Of a stretch of DNA of 36,286 nucleotides, positions 15,869-23,341 are shown piece after piece (positions within the stretch are counted from its first letter, which is position 1; the number at the start of each line of letters is the position of its first letter). The position numbers were made by a program, and so were the translations under genes. The notes beneath the pieces were generated by a model. The model was not told where the DNA came from. It did no database searches and saw only the letters and a list, made by a program, of their open reading frames with translations. Source of the stretch: Micromonospora phaseoli (GTDB lineage: Bacteria; Actinomycetota; Actinomycetes; Mycobacteriales; Micromonosporaceae); assembly GCF_900109115.1 (NCBI RefSeq), contig NZ_FNYV01000020.1, forward strand, positions 1-36,286, given 5' to 3'.

Positions 15869-16213
15869 ATGAATGATCATCACGGCGGCGCTTGGACGCT
15901 GCACCGAAGCGACGACGGCGGGGTGCTTGCTGATCTCGTGGTGAATGGTGGCGACTTCCCGTGGTTGTACGCTCGTGTCGACCCGAGGGAAGGGCTGGCG
16001 GAGGTTCGGCCGCTCTTCGTCGAGGAACTGCGGCTGCTCGATGGCATCGATGAGGACGTCGAGTCCTGGGAGCACGCGTACGAGGCCGTCCGGAACGCCG
16101 TGACGCTTCGGTACCCGGATGGCCAGGAGGTTCCGGAGTTCCTTCTCCACATCGATGGCAACGAAGCGTGGTGGCGGTGGAGTGACGAGCCGTTTGACGA
16201 GCAGAATGCCTAA
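15869..16213 (+). CDS. hypothetical protein
   Basis: A 114-residue acidic protein (MNDHHGGAWTLHRSDDGGVL). It has a beta-rich N terminus, PWLYARVDPREGLAEVRPLF, a helix with LFVEELRLLDGIDEDVESW, and the end EFLLHIDGNEAWWRWSDEPF. The size, acidity and aromatic tail resemble small actinomycete immunity-type proteins, but no family was recognised. The ATG at 15869 has no strong ribosome binding site. It stands alone: repeat-like sequence (GCGGCATCCGGTAGC, weak) lies upstream at 15752 and a good copy downstream at 16229. Confidence 0.72.
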   Translation: MNDHHGGAWTLHRSDDGGVLADLVVNGGDFPWLYARVDPREGLAEVRPLFVEELRLLDGIDEDVESWEHAYEAVRNAVTLRYPDGQEVPEFLLHIDGNEAWWRWSDEPFDEQNA

Positions 16214-16228
16214 CCAGCGCGTCCAACC

Positions 16229-16247
16229 GGCGGCAGATCCGGTAGCC
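16229..16247 (+). repeat. dispersed intergenic repeat copy
   Basis: GGCGGCAGATCCGGTAGCC, 16 bases after the preceding stop codon; only GA of GGATG is altered. Its right neighbour gene is convergent. Confidence 0.7.
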
Positions 16248-16415
16248 CTCCGCGCGACGATTGCGGCGAGGCGAATGTCCCGCTGAGCTGACCGCACTGA
16301 GCCTGACAAGACGATCGGGGGGGCCGACCCCGCCCGAGACGCAGACGGCTACGCGGTTATCGGCAGCGCTTGAGGGCCTGCTTGCCAGCCGAGTGCAGCG
16401 GAAGCCAAATCCTCA
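16248..16415. other. intergenic, nothing firm
   Basis: Contains two weak partial matches to the repeat (GCGGCGAGGCGAATGTCC at 16264 and CGGCAGCGC near 16365) but no gene. Confidence 0.3.
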
Positions 16416-16832
16416 CTATGCGACGCCGGGGGTGGGGACACCGGTCCGAACCGCCTCGATGAAGCCATCAGGTGGCAGGTAGCGATGCTCTTCAACGTAG
16501 TGGCCGATCAGCACCGGTGCAGCGAAGTTCGTCCCGTCCACTCCGGTGAGCCAGATCTCGCCGTTGCCGCGCGCAACATCGGGAGCTTCGTAGAGCCGAA
16601 TGTCGGCCCGAACCACGCGTTGAGGCTCGACCGCTGGCAGGCAAAACTGGCAGTAGTGGTACCCACGCATGAGCCGTACTGGTGTGGCGCCGAGGCTCAC
16701 CAAGCGATCTCGAACGTCTCGCGGGCAGGCTCCTGTAGTAAAGGGCATGCTCGAATCCAGCCAACCAATGGCAATGGCGTCCGGGGCGCCCGGGTAGTAG
16801 TCATAGGGCGCCAGGTCCGGGATGTGCGTCAC
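16416..16832 (-). CDS. hypothetical protein
   Basis: A 138-residue protein from the GTG at 16832 (MTHIPDLAPYDYYPGAPDAI). It contains AIGWLDSSMPFTTGACPRDV, then RLMRGYHYCQFCLP with a C-x-x-C pair, then NGEIWLTGVDGTNFAAPVLI and HYVEEHRYLPPDGFIEAV. The CxxC and flanking His may bind a metal. Closely similar small proteins with a G-x-H-x-C-x-x-C core and a G-E-I/W end are widespread in actinomycetes and are annotated hypothetical. No known catalytic motif. It stands alone and is divergent from the next gene. Confidence 0.75.
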   Translation of the reverse strand: MTHIPDLAPYDYYPGAPDAIAIGWLDSSMPFTTGACPRDVRDRLVSLGATPVRLMRGYHYCQFCLPAVEPQRVVRADIRLYEAPDVARGNGEIWLTGVDGTNFAAPVLIGHYVEEHRYLPPDGFIEAVRTGVPTPGVA

Positions 16833-16865
16833 GCGTCAATCATCGCAGTCAGGCACGGGCCTACC

Positions 16866-17255
16866 GTGCCCTACGTATACGCGCTCATCGTCAAAGCCGC
16901 GAGCACCGGGGCCGCCAGCCAGTTCTGTGGATGGCGGGACCGGGTTGTGGCAATCGTGCCCGAGGAAGTCGGCCCCAAGGAGTCCAAGATCATCCGCGCC
17001 CTGGCCGGCGGGGGTATCGAGGCCGTGCACACATGCACCGTTCTCGATGCGTCCGGCACCTGCGCCCGATGGGTCACCGGCCTTGCCCTGGAGTATGGAA
17101 GCGGTGACGAAGCAATTGCCTCCGACACACCCCGGCCACCCGGCATGGCGCAATCGGTCGTAAGCGCATGGCTGATGCGCGAAGCAGGCGAGGCACAGCT
17201 CCAGCAAGCCCGCCACTCCCTGAAGTTCGGCTTGGCGGGGTACGCAGCTACGTAG
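16866..17255 (+). CDS. hypothetical protein
   Basis: A 129-residue frame from a GTG at 16866 (MPYVYALIVKAASTGAASQF). Segments WRDRVVAIVPEEVGPKESKI, IRALAGGGIEAVHTCTVLDA and CARWVTGLALEYGSGDEAIA have GC-rich third positions and sensible composition. The tail after residue 90 is less convincing. No family recognised, and no good ribosome binding site. It is divergent from the preceding gene with 33 bp between starts, which is tight for two promoters, so the start or the gene itself is uncertain. Confidence 0.45.
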   Translation: MPYVYALIVKAASTGAASQFCGWRDRVVAIVPEEVGPKESKIIRALAGGGIEAVHTCTVLDASGTCARWVTGLALEYGSGDEAIASDTPRPPGMAQSVVSAWLMREAGEAQLQQARHSLKFGLAGYAAT

Positions 17256-17361
17256 TTGCCGTGTCCGCGCTCGACCAGGCGCAGTTGCGCCGGCAGCGGG
17301 ACTGGCCGTCGACGCTGCAGGTGCACGACTTGACGAACGCGTAATTCCGGCGCCTGGGTAC

Positions 17362-17444
17362 GTCCAGCGCGCCGTGGCACATCTGAGCGCGGCGGAGACG
17401 GCGCGCTTTGCGGCATGACCGGATGCCCAGGAGCCGTGCGCTGG
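17362..17444 (+). repeat. repeat copy enclosed in a 9-bp inverted repeat
   Basis: GTCCAGCGC (17362-17370) is a perfect inverted match to GCGCTGGAC (17436-17444). The 83-base unit encloses the repeat copy GCGGCATGACCGGATGCC (17408-17425), which lies toward the 3' arm. Length and layout resemble a recombination-site hairpin. Confidence 0.6.
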
Positions 17445-17476
17445 ACTGCTCGTGGTGAACCGGACGGCCTATTCTG

Positions 17477-17896
17477 GTGCTGGTGAAGGTCCGGCAGCGC
17501 AAGAAGCTCATCGCCCGTCTGATGACTTCGCTGCTGGGTGATGATCTTCCGGCGGTGCGTGCGCTGTTGCGCGCGGGGGCAGACCCGAACGCGGCGGATC
17601 GTGACGGCAGCACTCCTCTCTACCTGGCCGCGCTGCAGAACAAGCGCGCGGCGGTGCGGATCCTCCTTGACGCCGGGGCGGACCCGAACGTCGAGAGCGG
17701 GCGCGGCGAGGAGGGGACACCCTTGACGGGAGCCGCAGCGTGGGGGCATACCGATGTCGTCCGTGAACTCCTTGCCCGGGGCGCGGATCCGAACCTCCGC
17801 GAAGACCACGGCAACGGGCTGTCGCCCCTCGAATGGGCCGTGCGAAACAACCACGCCGAGACGCAAGCACTACTCAAAGCCGCAGGCGCCAGATGA
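17477..17896 (+). CDS. ankyrin repeat protein
   Basis: A 139-residue protein made of about four ankyrin repeats: LGDDLPAVRALLRAGADPNA, DRDGSTPLYLAALQNKRAAV, RILLDAGADPNVESGRGEEG, TPLTGAAAWGHTDVVRELLA, RGADPNLREDHGNGLSPLEW. The G-A-D-P-N turns and T-P-L-x-x-A helices are canonical. Ankyrin proteins bind other proteins; the partner is unknown. The start is GTG at 17477 or 17483; no strong ribosome binding site. It stands alone. Its TPL/GADPN array lacks any fused effector domain, so an adaptor, inhibitor or immunity role is possible. Confidence 0.93.
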   Translation: MLVKVRQRKKLIARLMTSLLGDDLPAVRALLRAGADPNAADRDGSTPLYLAALQNKRAAVRILLDAGADPNVESGRGEEGTPLTGAAAWGHTDVVRELLARGADPNLREDHGNGLSPLEWAVRNNHAETQALLKAAGAR

Positions 17897-18062
17897 GTGG
17901 CGAGGAGGCTGCGAGCCCAGGCGACTGCAGCGCTTCGGTGCTTCGGCTGCTGGGCTTGTAGCCCGCTCCTGGTGCACGGACGGCGGCAGAGTGATCCTGG
18001 TGAGCGACTGCCGGCCGGAATTCAGCGCGAGGTCGACTCGCATCACTGGCATGCTCTGCCTC

Positions 18063-18488
18063 GTGCTCAGGCAGTTGGATGACGGTATCGAGATCACGGC
18101 CGAACCGGGCCGAGGATCCGTACGCCTTCGTAGTCCCCACAGACCTTGGGATGACCTGGTGCTCGACCTTCGATGTGAGTTGGACGATGCCGGCGTCAAC
18201 GCTGCGACCTCGGTCCGGACGCTCAACGGTGACGGGATCGTGGCCTGGGCGGACTCGCTGGCCGAGTCGTTCTACGGCTGGGACGGCCTGCGTAGCTGGC
18301 AGTCACTCGACCATGACCTCCGCATCGACGCGACGCACGACGGACGCGGGCATGTCAGCCTCCGTTTCGCCATCCGAGGTCCCCGAGGCTACGAACCGGA
18401 GGCCTGGGAGGCATCCGTCGTGGTGACCCTCGACAGCGGCGAGGACATGCGACGCCTCGTCGCCGAACTCACCGAGTTGGTCTCGTAG
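18063..18488 (+). CDS. DUF6228 family protein
   Basis: A 141-residue protein. From MLRQLDDGIEITAE it continues PWDDLVLDLRCELDDAGVNA, IVAWADSLAESFYGWDGLRS, WQSLDHDLRIDATHDGRGHV, SLRFAIRGPR and EASVVVTLDSGEDMRRLVAE. The F-x-G-W-x-G-x-R-x-W and H-V-x-L motifs match DUF6228, small beta-rich actinomycete proteins of unknown function. Starts at 18000 (GTG) or 17991 add a leader without homology; 18063 (GTG) or the TTG at 18075 fit the family's usual N terminus. Stand-alone gene between the ankyrin gene and a repeat copy. Confidence 0.82.
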   Translation: MLRQLDDGIEITAEPGRGSVRLRSPHRPWDDLVLDLRCELDDAGVNAATSVRTLNGDGIVAWADSLAESFYGWDGLRSWQSLDHDLRIDATHDGRGHVSLRFAIRGPRGYEPEAWEASVVVTLDSGEDMRRLVAELTELVS

Positions 18489-18581
18489 CACGCCTGGGCC
18501 GCACGATCGACTGTTACTTTCGAACATCAGCGCACGGCCGCTCGCGACGAGTGATGGCTCTCGCTGGTGCCGGGCACGATC

Positions 18582-18600
18582 GGCGGCATGGGCGGATATG
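18582..18600 (+). repeat. dispersed intergenic repeat copy
   Basis: GGCGGCATGGGCGGATATG, preceded by GGGCACGATC. It matches the left 7 and the GCGGAT part of the consensus. It lies 94 bp after the DUF6228 gene. Confidence 0.5.
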
Positions 18601-18747
18601 GGCTGGCCGTTGCTGATGAAGCTGTTGAAGGTCCGGGCCATCCTCGGCGAGGAGTTAACCAGCGACAAGAACCGGTCGCGGCAGCCTCGGCCGAATCTTC
18701 AAACCGGATGGACAGGTCACCGACGTGTACACCACGATCGAGTCGTG

Positions 18748-19332
18748 GTGACCAACGACGTTCGCGGCGAACGATTCTTCGATCCTGGTCGATCACTGAT
18801 CGCGTACACCGACCTTGTCTATGTCGTGTGCCCGGCCTGCGGCGGGCAGGCCGCAGTCGTCCCACGCCCCGGCCTGCCCGCGCTTCGCTATTACAGCGAG
18901 TTGTGGTTCCGGCCCCGGCGGCTGGTCTGCAGCCAATGCGGCGCTAACCGAGACTGGGTCACCCCCCAAACCCAGAGCAGCGGCGGGGCGCTGATCGGCG
19001 TTGCCCTCGGCGGCCCCAAAGACCCATTCTTCGGCCGGCCTCTCTGGCTGCAGACGCCCTGCTGCGGACAGCTGCTCTGGGCGTACAACGCCAGCCATCT
19101 CGACGTGCTCCAGTCCTACGTCGCCGCCGACGTGCGCGAACGCGTCGGAGCAGCGTCGAGCATGCTGGGCCGCCTTCCCGCCTGGATCAAGAAAGCCAAC
19201 CACCGAACCGAAGTCCTACGATCGATCGACCGTCTCCGCGGCCAAATACGTCGGCCGGCAGCGGATGACCGACCTGCCGCATCGTACGAGCGGCCGGAAG
19301 AACGCGTACCCCGCCCCAGCCACGAGTCCTAA
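18748..19332 (+). CDS. zinc-ribbon (TFIIB-type) hypothetical protein
   Basis: About 194 residues. Residues 10-60 carry two CxxC pairs: VYVVCPACGGQAAVVPRPGL and RRLVCSQCGANRDW, a zinc ribbon of the kind annotated as TFIIB-type zinc ribbon-containing protein in actinomycetes. A second Cys pair lies at WLQTPCCGQLLWAYNASHLD. The C-terminal half is helical (LPAWIKKANHRTEVLRSIDR). No nuclease or transferase motif. The GTG at 18748 is the best start; the frame is open upstream to 18598 but that leader lacks homology-like composition. Role unknown; nucleic-acid binding is possible. Stand-alone gene between two repeat copies. Confidence 0.8.
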   Translation: MTNDVRGERFFDPGRSLIAYTDLVYVVCPACGGQAAVVPRPGLPALRYYSELWFRPRRLVCSQCGANRDWVTPQTQSSGGALIGVALGGPKDPFFGRPLWLQTPCCGQLLWAYNASHLDVLQSYVAADVRERVGAASSMLGRLPAWIKKANHRTEVLRSIDRLRGQIRRPAADDRPAASYERPEERVPRPSHES

Positions 19333-19409
19333 TTCCGACCCTCTTACTGAACCCGGGCCGGCTCCGCACTCGACCGAACCGACAGCATCTCGATCGGAGC
19401 GCTCGGGTC

Positions 19410-19425
19410 GCGGCAAATCCGGATG
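19410..19425 (+). repeat. dispersed intergenic repeat copy
   Basis: GCGGCAAATCCGGATG, identical to the core consensus over 16 bases. It lies 38 bp before the next start codon. Confidence 0.7.
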
Positions 19426-19463
19426 TAGGCAACGGCGGCAGGTCGACCAGTAGGATCCCGAAA

Positions 19464-20561
19464 ATGTCCGATCTTGCAGCGCGATTCGCCCAGCTCGCTA
19501 GCGAGTACGACTCCCGGAAGAAAGCGGCGACCGCGCTCGTCGGGCGCTGGGACTGGTATACCTGGCCCGGCCTTGATCTTCGTCCGTTGCACTTCGAACG
19601 GGATCTGCTCAAGGCCGGCCGCCGGTTGGACGCCAGGCCACCGGTGGATCGGGATGTCCTGCGCATCGGGTTCGACGTCGAGGCCCGCGCGGTGGTGATC
19701 GAGGAGTACAGCGGCTCTCTTCACGGCCGCCTGTACTACGAGACGTTCGTCTGCCACGACGGCGACGTGGTCGAGGCGGCGCGTTTCGATACGGACGGGC
19801 CCATCTACCTGCACGAGTACCGTTTCGTGGACGGGTTGATGCGCTCAGCCGACACGGTCGCGCGGCGCGGCTCGGGACGGGAGGCGTACGCATACACCGA
19901 TGGGCAGATCAGCCGCGTCGAGATCGAGCACGACAGCCGGGCGCCTTCGGTGCTGACGGCGGAACACGACGACCGCGGCCTGGTCCGCGTCGTCGAGGTC
20001 ATGGGCCGCCGGTCCGAGGTGCGCTATGAGCGGCCGCCAGCCGGGTTCGACCTCGAAGCGGCGTGCCGGAGCATCAAGGACGCACTCATCATGCTGATCC
20101 CGGACGCTGTGGCGCGCTTGGCGGTCGACGGTCCCGCCGCCTGCGTCGCGCTGAGCTACGACCGATCGGACGCGCTGTCCTTCGAGGTCCACGGGGCCAC
20201 TGAGGAGGAGCGCGCCGCGTTGGCGGCGATTGACGCCCAGGCAGCATGGTCGCCGGCCGACTTCGGGGCCAGGGCCGACGTCGACCTCGACGGCGCAGGA
20301 TCGGTAAGGCTTGTACGACAGGAACTCGCCCTGCTCGACGCCGACGACCTCGATGCCGCCGCCGGATCCGAGGCAGGCCGCCGACTGTTGTGCGCAGTGG
20401 CGGCTCAGCTCAACCACCGCGACTGGTCAAACATGCTGCCAGTCACCGACGACTTCGTGGTGTACCCGGTCGACCTTGAGCTGGTCGACCTGGAACGGAA
20501 CCTGGCCGACTGCCTGCCACCGGACCGGCTCGCCCGGCTACGCGAACGCCGCCTGCGGTGA
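19464..20561 (+). CDS. hypothetical protein, 365 residues
   Basis: It starts MSDLAARFAQLASEYDSRKK at the ATG at 19464, with GGATC upstream. The N-terminal half is beta-rich with repeated strand-turn units: GLDLRPLHFERDLLKAGRRL, AVVIEEYSGSLHGRLYYETF, PIYLHEYRFVDGLMRSADTV, AYAYTDGQISRVEIEHDSRA. The last five resemble sugar-binding RHS/YD-like strands. The C-terminal half is helical and ends HRDWSNMLPVTDDFVVYPVD. No signal peptide or membrane segment. I do not recognise a named family. The DDFVVYPVDLE ending resembles DUF4303-like and immunity-type proteins, which is only a pattern impression. Stand-alone gene between repeat copies. Confidence 0.82.
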   Translation: MSDLAARFAQLASEYDSRKKAATALVGRWDWYTWPGLDLRPLHFERDLLKAGRRLDARPPVDRDVLRIGFDVEARAVVIEEYSGSLHGRLYYETFVCHDGDVVEAARFDTDGPIYLHEYRFVDGLMRSADTVARRGSGREAYAYTDGQISRVEIEHDSRAPSVLTAEHDDRGLVRVVEVMGRRSEVRYERPPAGFDLEAACRSIKDALIMLIPDAVARLAVDGPAACVALSYDRSDALSFEVHGATEEERAALAAIDAQAAWSPADFGARADVDLDGAGSVRLVRQELALLDADDLDAAAGSEAGRRLLCAVAAQLNHRDWSNMLPVTDDFVVYPVDLELVDLERNLADCLPPDRLARLRERRLR

Positions 20562-20656
20562 CTGCCCCCAGCCAGACCCGACCCCCGCGCCCACACGTCA
20601 GCACGACCGCGCACCCAGCACCGGTGCCGCTGTGTCACGTACCGTGACGCCCACTC

Positions 20657-20675
20657 GGCGGCATGTCCGGATGGC
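20657..20675 (+). repeat. dispersed intergenic repeat copy inside a long imperfect inverted repeat
   Basis: GGCGGCATGTCCGGATGGC. It lies within a longer imperfect inverted repeat: 20569-20591 (CAGCC..CCGACC..GCGCC) against 20688-20708 (GGCGCGCGTGGTCGGGGGCTG). Confidence 0.65.
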
Positions 20676-20768
20676 GCTGGTCGGCAAGGCGCGCGTGGTC
20701 GGGGGCTGTGCAGGTGATGTGGCGGGCGGTGGCCTGGCTTCAGGCAAGCTCGGGACAGCCGTGGAGAT

Positions 20769-20977
20769 TCATGCCTCGAATGGGTCCCAGTGGGCCGCGT
20801 AGCGCAGCAGCGAGCGGGCCAGGTCGGGGTTTGCCGCTGCCCACCGGGTGTCGAAGAGGAACCATTGGTCGAACCCGAAGAAGTCATCGATGTATCGGGC
20901 GACTTGTGCGATGTGGGGGTCGAGCCGGATCAGCGATTCGGTCGGCCGCTGCGCGGCTCGCGGCTCGGGAGTGTGTC
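20769..20977 (-). pseudogene. C-terminal fragment of an unknown gene, cut by an IS
   Basis: On the minus strand a frame without start reads ESLIRLDPHIAQVARYIDDF, FGFDQWFLFDTRWAAANPDL, ARSLLRYAAHWDPFEA and stops at 20769. Composition is clearly coding. Upstream the frame runs into the end of the IS256-type element at 20978. The missing N terminus was not found beyond the other end of the IS. Family not recognised. Confidence 0.6.
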
Positions 20978-22347
20978 GATTTCCGTGTTTGGGCCTGTGG
21001 TGTGATCGAGGTTGTTAGATGGTGATCCGGTCGCCGTAGGCGAGGATCAGGGCGTTGAGGGCCTTGGCCCAACCGTAGACCCGGCCGGTGATGCTCCCGC
21101 CACCCCGGCGTTGCTGCTGGACGACGAGGTAGAGCACCTTCATCGCGGCCTGCTCGGTCGGGAAGTGCCCGCGCCGTCGGGCGGCTTGCCGGAACCGGGC
21201 GTTCAGGGACTCGATGATGTTGGTGGTGTAGAGGACCTTGCGGACCTCATGGTCGTAGTCGAGGAACGGCACGAACTGCGGCCAGGAGGTCCGCCACAGT
21301 TTGATGACGGCCGGGTACTGGTCACCGAACTGCGTGGCGAACGCCTCGAAACGGGCCTCCGCGGCGGCGACGGTGGGAGCGGTGTAGATGTCCCGCAGGG
21401 CGGGGGTGATCTTCTGCCAGTCCTTGCGATTCGTATACCGCAGGGACGCCCGGACCAGGTGCACGACGCACTGTTGGTGCACCGCGAGGGGCCAGACCTG
21501 CTCGATGGCGTCGGTCATGCCTTTGAGGCCGTCGCAGTCAGGCCATGAACACGTCCTCCACGCCCCGGTTACGTAGTTCGGTGAGGTAGCCGGCCCACTG
21601 TTTGGCGCCCTCGCCGCCGGTCCCGGCCCACATGCCCAGCACGTCACGTTCCCCGTCGAGGCTGATCCCGACCACCACGTAGACGGGCCGGTTCGCGACC
21701 TGCCCCTGGCGGATCCTCATCACCAACGCGTCGATGAACACCACCGGATAGATCCGGTCCAGAGGCCGCTGCCGCCAGGCTTCCATCTCCTGCACGACGT
21801 TGTCGGTGACCCGGCTGATCAACTCCCGAGACACGTCGGCGTCATACACATCCGCCAGATGCGCGGAGATCTCCCCGGTCGTCAACCCTTTGGCATACAG
21901 CGACAGGATCGCCTCATTGAACCCGTCCAACCGGCGAACATGCTTCGGCACGATCCGCGGCGTGAACGACCCCGCCCGATCCCGAGGAACCTGAATCCGC
22001 ACCGGCCCGACCTCGGTCTGCACCGTCTTCGCCCCATGACCATTACGAATGTTGGACCGCCGGCCCGACTCCTCGTCGACGCCGACCTCGTCAAGGTGCG
22101 CATCCAACTCCGCATCGAGCGCCGACTCGAGGACAGTCCGGGTGATCCCCGCGAGGAGCCCACCCGGCCCCACCAGAGACACCCCGTCGGCCTTGGCCCG
22201 CTCCACCAGCTGCCGCGCGAACTCCACCTCCGCCGCCGTCGGCTGCGGAAGCTGAACAGCGTTCTTCTTGTCTGCCATGACGTGGTCCTTCCCGGACAAA
22301 ATCAACGTCCTGTCCAACGGACCACACCCAGGTCAAACACGGAAATC
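20978..22347 (-). mobile_element. IS256-type insertion sequence, 1.37 kb, both ends present
   Basis: Ends: GATTTCCGTGTTTGGGCCTG (from 20978) and, as reverse complement of the right end at 22347, GATTTCCGTGTTTGACCTGG. The inverted repeat is about 25 bp with a few mismatches. Outside flanks (GTGTGTC and TACGCAGT) do not match, so no target duplication is visible. Confidence 0.88.
21015..22278 (-). pseudogene. IS256 family transposase, one frameshift
   Basis: Start MADKKNAVQLPQPTAAEVEF at 22278. Conserved blocks: GGLLAGITRTVLESALDAEL, VGPVRIQVPRDRAGSFTPRI, SLYAKGLTTGEISAHLADVY, IYPVVFIDAL (first Asp), MWAGTGGEGAKQWAGYLTEL. After NRGVEDVFMA a stop appears at about 21538, and the next frame resumes at CDGLKGMTDAIEQVWPLAVH (second Asp), HQQCVVHLVRASLRY, LYTTNIIESLNARFRQAARR (catalytic Glu). 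One extra base between VFMA and CDGLKG explains the break. IS256 elements are not known to need programmed frameshifting, so this copy is probably inactive, or the base is a sequencing error. It differs from the truncated copy at 4.2 kb. Confidence 0.92.
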
Positions 22348-22532
22348 TACGCAGTCCCCGCGAGTCCGGCGCCGCCTCACGCCGGCCCTGGTTGCCCGCT
22401 TCGCCCGTCGATTCACGCACGGTGACGAGTCGTAGGAGACCGGCGCGCACGGTCGGCGGCAGGGGAGGGCGCGGTCCCTGACAGCTGCGAACTCGATGGC
22501 GTGAACTCTGGGCCAGGCGTGAGGATGCGTCC
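22348..22532. other. gap between IS and GNAT gene with partial repeat
   Basis: GGTCGGCGGCAGG at 22452-22464 matches the left part (and the preceding GGTC) of the intergenic repeat; the right part is lost. No gene. Confidence 0.4.
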
Positions 22533-23252
22533 ATGGCCTGTGATGTGTTGCTCGCTCGGGCTCGGCAGGTCTGGCTTGAGATGGCTGGTGTTCCGATGGC
22601 TTTTCCCGCTGACAGCGACGTGGACGTGGCCGTGTCGACCGGATCGTGGCTCTGCCCGCCGGGCTGGATCGGAATTGTCGCGTTGGGCGACGCCGCCATC
22701 GTCACCGTGCCGGCTGGCGGTTGGGCCGGGGTTGTTCGCGAGGTGTTGCAGGGTCTGCCGGTCGAGGTTCTGACCGACTCTGACCGGCTGGGCGCAGTCC
22801 TGCCGGTCGCCGAGGTGCTGGGCCCGGCGAGCCTGGCTTACCTCGATGAAGGCGACTACCGGCCGGCTGGGCTCGATACCGTGGATGTGGTTCCTGGAGA
22901 ACCTGCCGATCTCGCCAGGCTCCTGGCCGCTGTCCCGGCCGACGACGCCGACGAATGCGGGTTGGCCGATATCACCTCCCGCGCGTTCGTGGTGCGCCGA
23001 GGGGATCACGTTGTCGCGGCGGCTGGCTACCGACGCTGGCCGGGGCGGGTGGCCCACATGTGCGTACTCACTGCGCCGAATCACCGCGGGCGCGGCCTGG
23101 CACGTGCCGTTGCCTCCGTCGCAGCCGCGGACGGCATGGCGAACCATCTGCTGCCGCAGTGGCGGGCGCGACCGGAACCCTCCCGCCGAGTGGCGCAGGC
23201 GCTGGGATTCCGCCAGCTCGGCGCCCAACTCAGCATCCGCATCGGAACCTGA
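22533..23252 (+). CDS. GNAT family N-acetyltransferase
   Basis: A 239-residue protein. The acetyltransferase core is C-terminal: FVVRRGDHVVAAAGYRRWPG, RVAHMCVLTAPNHRGRGLAR with the acetyl-CoA-binding R/Q-x-x-G-x-A/G loop (NHRGRGLA), then RRVAQALGFRQLGAQLSIRI as the last strand. The first 120 residues (WLEMAGVPMAFPADSDVDVA, GIVALGDAAIVTVPAGGW, LPVEVLTDSDRLGAVLPVAE) form a second, divergent GNAT-like half found in many two-domain acetyltransferases. Substrate unknown; small-molecule or protein amines are possible. The ATG at 22533 has a poor ribosome binding site. Stand-alone gene next to a repeat copy. Confidence 0.88.
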   Translation: MACDVLLARARQVWLEMAGVPMAFPADSDVDVAVSTGSWLCPPGWIGIVALGDAAIVTVPAGGWAGVVREVLQGLPVEVLTDSDRLGAVLPVAEVLGPASLAYLDEGDYRPAGLDTVDVVPGEPADLARLLAAVPADDADECGLADITSRAFVVRRGDHVVAAAGYRRWPGRVAHMCVLTAPNHRGRGLARAVASVAAADGMANHLLPQWRARPEPSRRVAQALGFRQLGAQLSIRIGT

Positions 23253-23314
23253 GCACACACCCCAGAACACCGGCTACGGCGACGACGCCGAGCGCGGCGC
23301 GAGTCGCACGACCT

Positions 23315-23332
23315 GCGGCAAATCAGGATGCC
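23315..23332 (+). repeat. dispersed intergenic repeat copy
   Basis: GCGGCAAATCAGGATGCC, a full match to the consensus. It marks the left border of the repeat-free block 23.34-30.2 kb. Confidence 0.75.
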
Positions 23333-23341
23333 CATCTCGAA

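Noticed and set aside
16871..17866. Long minus-strand frame of 331 codons
   Set aside because: Antisense of the ankyrin gene and of the hypothetical gene at 16866.
21530..21545. Programmed frameshift in the IS256 transposase
   Set aside because: No slippery run at the break, and IS256 family transposases are normally made from a single frame.
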